52,496 bases of DNA from NCBI GenBank assembly GCA_029267355.1, contig JAJUJA010000001.1, positions 115,099 to 167,594 on the forward strand, given 5' to 3'. Under the pieces are notes generated by a model. It worked only from the letters and a program-made list of their open reading frames with translations. It searched no databases and had not been told where the DNA came from. The stretch comes from Elusimicrobiota bacterium (GTDB taxonomy: Bacteria > Elusimicrobiota > Elusimicrobia > Elusimicrobiales > UBA9959). Positions 1 through 7,234 of the stretch are shown here, piece after piece; the stretch's first letter is position 1; each line of letters begins with the position of its first letter. The translations under genes and the position numbers were made by a program.

Positions 1-384
1 TATATTAAGGGCGTTCTGGTTCATATTTTTTGAAGCCTCAACTGCGGCCAGGTTTGCCTCATAAATTCTCGATATTTCCATAAGTTCCGCCATATCTTCC
101 ACGGGGTTCCATGCCGGAACCTTGACATAACCGTTCTCATCCGCCTTTGGATTATAGGGATCGTATTTTGATATCTGAGGAGTATCAACTTCTTTTATTT
201 CAGCAACTTTTGGCATTGAAAGAGATTCTCCGGAGATTTCATCATAAGTTTTGAAGCTTTCAATGACTGCAGATTTTCTTTTGTAATCAGGGCTTTGAGA
301 ATTGGCTATATTTTGCGCTATGATGTCCATTTTTATTCTGGCTGCGTTTAAAGCGGCTGAACTTATTTCTATAGAAGAGCTCAT
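1..384 (-). CDS. flgC: flagellar basal-body rod protein FlgC (C-terminus cut by window edge)
   Basis: Reverse-strand translation MSSSIEISSAALNAARIKMDIIAQNIANSQSPDYKRKSAVIES...NPVEDMAELMEISRIYEANLAAVEASKNMNQNALN; rod-protein N-terminal and C-terminal motifs; follows flgB. Confidence 0.9.
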   Translation of the reverse strand, partial: MSSSIEISSAALNAARIKMDIIAQNIANSQSPDYKRKSAVIESFKTYDEISGESLSMPKVAEIKEVDTPQISKYDPYNPKADENGYVKVPAWNPVEDMAELMEISRIYEANLAAVEASKNMNQNALNI

Positions 385-386
385 TT

Positions 387-695
387 TTATCTCCCTTTGA
401 CCGCGGTCTCGTATATTCTGTTTCTTATTGACAAGGTCCTTGTCAAAGCGTTATATCTGCCGGCATTTTTTATCATTTCAGCCATATGGCTTTCCAAAGA
501 TGACGCAAACATTGACTCTTCCTCTTTCGCCGCTTCAGGGCTTTTTTCAGGGCCGCTTTCCAAAGCTGATTTGACGTTTTCATAACTCTTGTTTTTGGCC
601 GAAACGCCGAGCATTGACAGGGAAGAGGCTATATTTTTCTGTTTTATGTATGCGTCATCCAGTTTTTTTGATATAAGCGCGTTTAAAGAATCCAT
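387..695 (-). CDS. flgB: short flagellar basal-body rod protein FlgB-like (start probably MDSLNAL, not the ORF-track start)
   Basis: C-terminal MAEMIKNAGRYNALTRTLSIRNRIYETAVKG resembles FlgB; immediately upstream of flgC. Confidence 0.75.
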   Translation of the reverse strand: MDSLNALISKKLDDAYIKQKNIASSLSMLGVSAKNKSYENVKSALESGPEKSPEAAKEEESMFASSLESHMAEMIKNAGRYNALTRTLSIRNRIYETAVKGR

Positions 696-703
696 ATATT
701 TAC

Positions 704-988
704 CTATATTATGCTGGCAGTAAAGGCCCTGTTTGAGCCGGAGAAAAAAGAATTCCCTTCTATCCTTGCGCAAAATGACAGAGGCAGGACTTCATTTCCT
801 TTTTTTTCCATCAGCTGAAAGGAAAGTTTTTCTCCGGGCAAAACATTCATATCAGAAAGAAATCTCAGGCTTTTGTCCTTCAGGAAGGTAACCCTTACAT
901 CAAAGACCTTTTCTTTCAGCTGAGCTACTCCGCCCGCAAATGAGTTTAAGGGCACAGGAGAAGAAAATGTTTTTTTGTTTTTTTTCAT
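704..988 (-). CDS. hypothetical protein, first gene of the flgB-flgC operon (possibly PilZ-like; weak)
   Basis: 94-aa ORF with RBS aaaggaggcaaaaaATG, preceded by a strong promoter. Confidence 0.6.
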   Translation of the reverse strand: MKKNKKTFSSPVPLNSFAGGVAQLKEKVFDVRVTFLKDKSLRFLSDMNVLPGEKLSFQLMEKKGNEVLPLSFCARIEGNSFFSGSNRAFTASII

Positions 989-1005
989 TTTTTGCCTCCT
1001 TTGAA

Positions 1006-1031
1006 AATATTTGTAACTTTACTAACTTTTG
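1006..1031 (-). promoter_or_regulatory. candidate operator in the leader of the flgBC operon
   Basis: aatatttgtaactttactaacttttg; 25/26 identical to 4353-4378; minus-strand 9-bp direct repeat AAAGTTAGT/AAAGTTACA. Confidence 0.6.
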
Positions 1032-1042
1032 TTACTAAAAAA

Positions 1043-1072
1043 ATTATACACGTTTTTATTTTTTTATGTCAA
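1043..1072 (-). promoter_or_regulatory. consensus sigma70-type promoter for the flgBC operon
   Basis: Minus strand TTGACA-N18-TATAAT, exact hexamers, upstream of the ORF starting at 988. Confidence 0.75.
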
Positions 1073-1096
1073 GCGTTTTTTTATTTTTTTCGGATT

Positions 1097-3712
1097 TTAC
1101 TTAAGCAGGATGGAAACTGCCTTCAAAAGCTCAGCTGGAGAAAAGGGTTTTTGAAGAGACAATTCGCCGCGGCCTTGGAGATATGAAAAATCATCATTTC
1201 CTATTATGCCGGCTGTTATGAATAAAAAATGACAGGGGAATTTTTTCATTTCTCTGTAAAAATCAAGGCAGTTCCCGTCGGGAAAAGACATGTCGGATAT
1301 AACCAGATCATAGGACTTTGCAAAAATCTCTCTCCTCAAATCCTCAAGTTTTTCAACCGTTTTTAAATTATTGCCTTTCAGCGTTTTTACAACCAGAGAC
1401 AGAATATTTTTTTCATCGTCGGCCACAAGTATGTTTTTGCCTGAAACTTTTGCCGAGTTTGACAATTCAAGCCCGCTGATTCTTTCGGAAGTTTCAGACA
1501 AGGGCAGATCCACTATGAATTTTGCACCCTTTTGCTCATTGGCATCGCAGTATATGAATCCTTTATGTTCTATGGCAATTTGCTTGCACAGGGAAAGACC
1601 GAGGCCTGTGCCTTTGCCGACTTCTTTTGTCGTATAAAAAGGCTCAAAAATTTTTTCCGCCAGACCCGGCTCTATCCTGGGGCCATTATCGAAAATTTCC
1701 GTTCTTGCATATCCGTTTACAGCAGCTGTTTTTATTCTTATCAATCTTTTTTCCGGCGGCACCGCAGAGAGGGCATCTACGGCATTGTTTATTATATTGT
1801 AAAAAAGCTGCTGAATTTCCTGAAACTTGCCGGTGCAGTTTATGTTTGGATCTTCATGTTTTTCCACAGTGACCGAACTTTTTCTTATTTGATAGGCCAA
1901 AAGGCTTAAAACCGAATTAAGACAGTCCCAGATCTTGAAATTTTCATCCTTCACACTTTCCTTTCTTACAAAACGAAGCAAGTTTTCAACTATATATCTC
2001 GCCTGAGAAGAGGACTGGGCTATCATCTTTATATCTTCTTTCACATCCCTGTTAAGCTTATTGTTCTCCATCAGGAGATGGGAAAATCCGTATATGCTGG
2101 CTAAGGGATTGTTCAGATCATGGGCAATTCCCGAAATAAGCCTTCCTATGGCGTCCATTTTATGGGCATGCCTCTCTTCATCTTTTTTCTCTTTCTCCCT
2201 GTTTTTTGCGGCTGTTATATCTTTTATAGCAATAAGAACTTGCGGAACGCTGTTATTTCTGTCAAAAGGCACTATGGTATTTTCAGTAATCAAAATTGAG
2301 CCGTCAGACTTTTTCATTTTAAATTCAAAAGGATGGAAAAGCATTCTGTCGCATGAGTCTTTTATATGCTCAAGATAAAGTTCATATCCGAGTATATCCT
2401 TGAAAAACATTTTCAGGCCTTCTTTCCTGATACAGCCCTCATCATAACCGAACAGATCCCTTATCCTTTTGCCGGCCATATGCACATTGCCGTCAAAATC
2501 GCTTACTATAAGCACGGCGTTCATTGAGTCTATTATTGTTTGAAGGGTCCTGAAATGCTCTTCCCTTGCTTTGTCGTACTTTTTAATCGGCTCAAGGTCC
2601 AAAAAGGAGAATATATAACCGCTTGTATTGCCCAGGGCATCCTTGTGCGCGGAAGATTTGCAGACAAACCTGCTTTCTCCGCTTACAAAGGAGCATTCCG
2701 CGGGGAATCTATCAAAAGGCGGAGAGAATTTATCCGGGGGCAAAAACAAGTCTCTTATAGGAATATTCTTTATTAAGGAGAATCTTTTCCCTCCCATCTC
2801 CAGAAAAGCGCGGTTTGCCTCCTTTATCCTTCCGTCAGCGTCAGTAAAACACATAGGAACTTCCACCGAATTAAAAAGATTCAGATATTTTTTATCCTTT
2901 GAAAGAATTTGCAGGCTTTTCAATATTTTCTCGGTTATATCATCAAAAGCAGCAAGGAATATTTCTGCGCCTGACTTTCTGCATTTTTCAAAATACATTA
3001 CTTTCCAGTAAAACTCCTTCCCGCCTCTTGTTTTAATTTTGACGGTATCGCCTTTCTTAAAATCAAGGCCGTAAAGCTTTTCGGCCGTCTCCTTCTGAAA
3101 CACATTAGAAAATCCGCCGGAATAAAGAACCGCCTTATTTTTCGCCCCTGACATTTCAAAAAAGGTCTGGTTACAGTAAAGTATGTTCCTTTTTGATGAA
3201 AAAGCCACTGAAGGCCAGAAAGAGTTCCTGAACTTTTCCTGAAAACTCTCGCACTTCTTCAAAGAGGAACTATCAACATCTTCAGCCACGGCCAGAAAGC
3301 CCACCTGCAGTCCGCTCCTATCCTTTATAGAGGAAAAAGAAAATCTGTATAAATGTTTATTTATTTCTCTTTCTATGCTTTCAAGCCGTAAAATCTCCTT
3401 TCTGCTTATATTAAAAACACGGAAAAAATCATTTTTATTTTTCCCGCTTGCCTTATCCTGCAATTTAATCGCGGCCTTATTGGAATAAAGCACTGCTCCC
3501 CTGTTATTTATGACGAAAATAGCCTCTTTTGTGTTTGAGTCAAGCTCTTCAGATAACTCAAGCCTTGACTTGTGAAATTTGTAGAATTCCACATATTTGT
3601 CTATCAGTTTTTTGTATTTCAGCACGGAAGGATTCTTTTGCTTTTTGACGCAAATCCCAGAACCGTTCTTGTTTCGGATATTCCCCATAAATCTCACCAT
3701 CAACCGAACCAA
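1097..3712 (-). CDS. multi-PAS hybrid sensor histidine kinase with C-terminal receiver domain (start uncertain)
   Basis: PAS-like repeats; H-box GIAHDLNNPLASIYGFSHLL; N-box YNIINNAVDAL; GTGLGLSLCKQIAIEHKG; REC VADDEKNILSLV...DLVISDMSFPDG...LQKPF. Confidence 0.9.
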   Translation of the reverse strand: MVRLMVRFMGNIRNKNGSGICVKKQKNPSVLKYKKLIDKYVEFYKFHKSRLELSEELDSNTKEAIFVINNRGAVLYSNKAAIKLQDKASGKNKNDFFRVFNISRKEILRLESIEREINKHLYRFSFSSIKDRSGLQVGFLAVAEDVDSSSLKKCESFQEKFRNSFWPSVAFSSKRNILYCNQTFFEMSGAKNKAVLYSGGFSNVFQKETAEKLYGLDFKKGDTVKIKTRGGKEFYWKVMYFEKCRKSGAEIFLAAFDDITEKILKSLQILSKDKKYLNLFNSVEVPMCFTDADGRIKEANRAFLEMGGKRFSLIKNIPIRDLFLPPDKFSPPFDRFPAECSFVSGESRFVCKSSAHKDALGNTSGYIFSFLDLEPIKKYDKAREEHFRTLQTIIDSMNAVLIVSDFDGNVHMAGKRIRDLFGYDEGCIRKEGLKMFFKDILGYELYLEHIKDSCDRMLFHPFEFKMKKSDGSILITENTIVPFDRNNSVPQVLIAIKDITAAKNREKEKKDEERHAHKMDAIGRLISGIAHDLNNPLASIYGFSHLLMENNKLNRDVKEDIKMIAQSSSQARYIVENLLRFVRKESVKDENFKIWDCLNSVLSLLAYQIRKSSVTVEKHEDPNINCTGKFQEIQQLFYNIINNAVDALSAVPPEKRLIRIKTAAVNGYARTEIFDNGPRIEPGLAEKIFEPFYTTKEVGKGTGLGLSLCKQIAIEHKGFIYCDANEQKGAKFIVDLPLSETSERISGLELSNSAKVSGKNILVADDEKNILSLVVKTLKGNNLKTVEKLEDLRREIFAKSYDLVISDMSFPDGNCLDFYREMKKFPCHFLFITAGIIGNDDFSYLQGRGELSLQKPFSPAELLKAVSILLK

Positions 3713-3750
3713 AAACTTTTTCTAAACCTAATTTTATTTTACTAAATTTT

Positions 3751-4338
3751 TCAGACAGCTTCTCTGCCCAGCCCAAGAATATTTTTACAATATTCAAAGA
3801 AGGCGGAAGGCTCAACAGGCTTTTCAAAAAAACCGTCAGTTATCTTTGACAGCTCTTTTTTCTTATCCTCAGACAAACGCTCCCCGCTGACAGCCACTAT
3901 CTTTATACGGCTTAAATTTTTATCCTCTTTTATTTTCCTGCAAAGAGTCGGGCCGTCCATAACCGGCATAACAAGATCCACCACCATAAGGTCTGGATTT
4001 TCCTTTCCGAGAGACATCAAAGCCTGATAGCCGTCCTTGAATACAAATACCTGAAATATATCCTTTTTGGAAAATATTCTTTTTATTAGCGAAGAAAATA
4101 TTTCATCATCGTCCACTATGAATACCTTTTTCCTGCCGCAAAGCTCAGCAGGGACCGGGAAATCGTATTCCTTCAAAAAAGCAAGAAGATCCTCTTTCAA
4201 AACCCTGTGATGGCCTCCGGGCGTTACATGCGCCTTGAGTTTTTTCTGGTTTATCCAGTTTATAACCGTAGTAGGATAAACCCCGCATATTTTGCTTATC
4301 TTAAAAGTGGTATAGCTGTTATTTTCAATTTTCTTCAT
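3751..4338 (-). CDS. N-terminal MerR/excisionase-type HTH fused to C-terminal response-regulator receiver domain
   Basis: YTTFKISKICGVYPTTVINWINQKKLKAHVTPGGHHRVLKEDLLAFL (HTH_17/BldC-like) followed by VFIVDDDEIFSSLI...LMVVDLVMPVMDG...FFEKPVEP. Confidence 0.85.
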   Translation of the reverse strand: MKKIENNSYTTFKISKICGVYPTTVINWINQKKLKAHVTPGGHHRVLKEDLLAFLKEYDFPVPAELCGRKKVFIVDDDEIFSSLIKRIFSKKDIFQVFVFKDGYQALMSLGKENPDLMVVDLVMPVMDGPTLCRKIKEDKNLSRIKIVAVSGERLSEDKKKELSKITDGFFEKPVEPSAFFEYCKNILGLGREAV

Positions 4339-4345
4339 ATGCTTA

Positions 4346-4378
4346 ATTATACAATATTTGTAACTTTATTAACTTTTG
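4346..4378 (-). promoter_or_regulatory. promoter -10 (TATAAT, 4346-4351) and candidate operator (4353-4378) of the HTH-REC gene
   Basis: Minus strand CAAAAGTTAATAAAGTTACAAATATT-G-TATAAT; operator repeats the element at 1006-1031. Confidence 0.6.
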
Positions 4379-4875
4379 GTTGTTTTGACCCTTACAATAA
4401 AACTGTCTTTCAAGGCCTCTATTTTTATGACCCCGGATTCTGATGAGATTAAAATTGCTTCCTTCTCCTTTACTGCGTCCCCATTTATCATACAAGAGCC
4501 CTTGAATACGTAGAAGAAATTGCAGAAGCCGGCTGAGGCATTTTCGCTTATTTCCCTTTTATCCCCCTTCTTCAAAATTATCCTGTAGAAGTCAAAGGGA
4601 TATCCGGAAGCCCTGGACATAAGCATCGCAAAGGAAATATTATCATCGGGGGACCTGAAAATTGTATTTTCTAAAAAATCTTTTTCCAGAAAATACGAAG
4701 GCCTTACGTCAAAGATGGAGCTTAATGTCTCTATGGTTGAAAGCGAAGGGGATATTATATTCCTCTCGCATTGCGATATCATGCTGACCGAAAGACCGCT
4801 TAGAGAGGATAACTGGGATATTGTCAAACCTGTCTTCTGCCTGAGCAGCTTTATCTTGGAGCCGACATCTATCAT
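4369..4875 (-). CDS. XRE-family HTH transcriptional regulator with cupin-like C-terminus
   Basis: IKLLRQKTGLTISQLSSLSGLSVSMISQCERNIISPSLSTIETLSSIFDV; C-terminal beta-rich cupin-like region. Confidence 0.85.
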   Translation of the reverse strand: MIDVGSKIKLLRQKTGLTISQLSSLSGLSVSMISQCERNIISPSLSTIETLSSIFDVRPSYFLEKDFLENTIFRSPDDNISFAMLMSRASGYPFDFYRIILKKGDKREISENASAGFCNFFYVFKGSCMINGDAVKEKEAILISSESGVIKIEALKDSFIVRVKTTKS

Positions 4876-4915
4876 CTCAAAATTCTATAAAAACTTGAAG
4901 GGAAATAGAAGTCCG

Positions 4916-5923
4916 TTAAAGCCTTATGAGATCTCTTTCGTCTATCAAACCGACAAGTTTGCCGCCGTAATCAGTAACGGGCATATTGTCAAATCCGCCG
5001 GAATACATTATCTTCAGGGCTTCTCCGCTGGATTTATCAAAGGTTATGCATTTCGGAGCCCTGTTCATATAGGCGCTTATTTTCTCCGTAAGTTTTATAT
5101 TTTTTTTCCTTACTATCCTTCTCAGGTCTCCGTCAGTAAAAAAACCGAGCAGCATATCGTTTTCGCCTACTATGCAAACTGAGCCTGTTCTGGTTTTTGT
5201 CATTTTTTCTATGGCTTCGGCCAGAGAGGCATCTTCATGCACCATGGGGCAATCTTCTCCCTTTTTCATAAAGTCGGCGACTATGGAATTAGTTTTTTTC
5301 CCAAGCATTCCCGCAGGGTGACGCCTGGCAAACTCCTTCTCGTCGAAACCTTTAAGGTAAGAAGAACAAAAAGCCAGCGCATCCCCTACGGCAAGCATCG
5401 CTGAGGTTGAAGACGATGGAGCAAGGCCAAGAGGACAGGCCTCTTCAACTTTATTCAATACTATCGCATGGTCGGCTCTGGAGGCCAGAAAAGACTTTCT
5501 TTCCGCGGTTATAGCTATAAGAGGATAGCCCTCGGAGTTTATGAAATTTACAAAATTTTTCATTTCAGAAGTTTCACCTGAATATGAAAGCGCTATACAT
5601 ACATCTGAATGGCATAAGGCCCCTGCATCCCCATGACAGGCATCCACCGGGGAGATAAAGAATGAAGGAAGCCCGACCGAGCTCATAGTGGCAGATATTT
5701 TTCTGGCCATGATGGCCGACTTGCCTATTCCGCAAACAGCTATCTTACCCTTGCAGCCGGCAAGCAAAATGCAGGCCTTATAAAACTCTTCGGAAAGGGC
5801 GCTCTTCTGGGACATTATTGAAAAGGCCTCTTTCTCAATTATAGTTTCGGCTTTTGAGATCAAATCTTTTCTCAATTCCTGCAATACATCTTTGTTTTCC
5901 CCAGATTTGATATCAGCGAGCAT
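4916..5923 (-). CDS. kdsD: arabinose-5-phosphate isomerase, KpsF/GutQ family (SIS + CBS pair)
   Basis: GKIAVCGIGKSAIMARKISATMSSVGLPSFFISPVDACHGDAG; ALSYSGETSEMKNF; RRHPAGMLGKK; CBS repeats. Confidence 0.92.
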   Translation of the reverse strand: MLADIKSGENKDVLQELRKDLISKAETIIEKEAFSIMSQKSALSEEFYKACILLAGCKGKIAVCGIGKSAIMARKISATMSSVGLPSFFISPVDACHGDAGALCHSDVCIALSYSGETSEMKNFVNFINSEGYPLIAITAERKSFLASRADHAIVLNKVEEACPLGLAPSSSTSAMLAVGDALAFCSSYLKGFDEKEFARRHPAGMLGKKTNSIVADFMKKGEDCPMVHEDASLAEAIEKMTKTRTGSVCIVGENDMLLGFFTDGDLRRIVRKKNIKLTEKISAYMNRAPKCITFDKSSGEALKIMYSGGFDNMPVTDYGGKLVGLIDERDLIRL

Positions 5924-6162
5924 ATTTCCTCTTTTTTGCCGGCGGCCAGCCTGATATTTTCATCATTGATTTCGCCGAGCGACAAAATCTCTTCTTTCAG
6001 GAACGCCCTTTCTCCGCCGGAAATCTGATTTGAAAAGACATAATCTCTCAGTCTGTCTATAAGCTTTCCTTTCAAAAAGCCTATTCTCTCAAGCCGTGAA
6101 AAATGCCGGTCCGAAAAGGCCCGCTTTTCCAAAAGCAGGCAGCGCTTTAACTTTTCTATCAT
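5872..6162 (-). CDS. small hypothetical protein, possible FlgN-like helical protein (start uncertain)
   Basis: ORF between the CgeB-like gene and kdsD; predicted helical; no firm family match. Confidence 0.5.
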   Translation of the reverse strand: MIEKLKRCLLLEKRAFSDRHFSRLERIGFLKGKLIDRLRDYVFSNQISGGERAFLKEEILSLGEINDENIRLAAGKKEEICSLISNLGKTKMYCRN

Positions 6163-6172
6163 GTCTGAACAA

Positions 6173-7234
6173 TTATACTGCTTCATATACCCCGTCAAGG
6201 CATTCCAAAACCGTTTTGGCCCTCTCAATATAACTGTGCTTCAAGGCGCTTACGGCCGCCCTGCGGGCTGCTTCTTTTCTCTTTTTATCTTCCTTCAGCC
6301 AATATTCTATTTTTTCAGACAAGTCCTCAGGGCTTGAAAAAGACCCTATTTCCTCGTCTTTTTTAAAAAACTCAAAGCAGTCTTTTCTGTAATCGTCAGT
6401 AAGGCAGAATGCCGCGCAGGCCGCGGATTCAAAAACTCTCGGATTCGGCGATACAGCTGGGATTTTTTTAAAATTGCTTCCGAGAGAGGCGCCCCACGGA
6501 TTTCTATGCGGGTTTATGACTATTTTTGCGCCTCTGTAGTATCTGGCAGCCTCATGAACGCTTACCAATCCGCTTTTTACATGCTTTCTCAGGGGACTGC
6601 TCAGTGACAGATTATCCCAGTTTCCTATAAGTTTGAAGTCGTATTTTTTCAAAACGGGATAAATACTTTCAAGCAGCCGTATCCTTTCGGAAAAACCGCT
6701 GGCTAGAACACATATATCGCTCTTATATTTTTCATCATTCTCAACGCAGGGGAAATATATATCGCTGTCAAAACCAACGGGCAAGTAAAATGCCGGCTTT
6801 TTGCTTTTTGAATGCGCCTCCACGGCATTTCTTTCGTCGGTGAATATAATGTCGTAGATGCCGGAGTATGACAGGGAAAGATCTATCTCATGCGGATCAT
6901 CAATAAGCCATACTCCCGTCTTTATTCCGGCTTTTCTGACTGTGGAAACAATCCTTTTCGGCACAAAGACGCCATGAACGAAAAAAGCAAAATCGCATTC
7001 CTTTTCAATCAGCAGCGATGGAAGCCGCTCAAAGGACAGCTCATTCAAGAAATTCGGATTGACGAAAAAATCTTTGGAATTTAAAAAATCCTTCAGATGA
7101 GAGTAAATTTTTTTTTCCTCCAGCGGATCAAAATGAAAAACATTGTGACCGAGCCGCGAAAAACCTTTTTCCATTGCTTCACATATTTCCTTGCTTGCCC
7201 AGGAAAAACCGGAATATATCACGCATATATTCAT
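6173..7234 (-). CDS. CgeB-like glycosyltransferase
   Basis: GVWLIDDPHEIDLSLSYSGIYDIIFTDERNAVE; INPHRNPWGASLGSNFKKIPAVSPNPRVFESAACAAFCLTDDYRKDCFEFF. Confidence 0.8.
   Translation of the reverse strand: MNICVIYSGFSWASKEICEAMEKGFSRLGHNVFHFDPLEEKKIYSHLKDFLNSKDFFVNPNFLNELSFERLPSLLIEKECDFAFFVHGVFVPKRIVSTVRKAGIKTGVWLIDDPHEIDLSLSYSGIYDIIFTDERNAVEAHSKSKKPAFYLPVGFDSDIYFPCVENDEKYKSDICVLASGFSERIRLLESIYPVLKKYDFKLIGNWDNLSLSSPLRKHVKSGLVSVHEAARYYRGAKIVINPHRNPWGASLGSNFKKIPAVSPNPRVFESAACAAFCLTDDYRKDCFEFFKKDEEIGSFSSPEDLSEKIEYWLKEDKKRKEAARRAAVSALKHSYIERAKTVLECLDGVYEAV

Noticed and set aside
3558-3827. ORF of 89 aa overlapping both the HTH-REC and PAS-kinase genes
   Set aside because: Low-complexity out-of-frame ORF overlapping two confident CDSs; no independent RBS or family signal.
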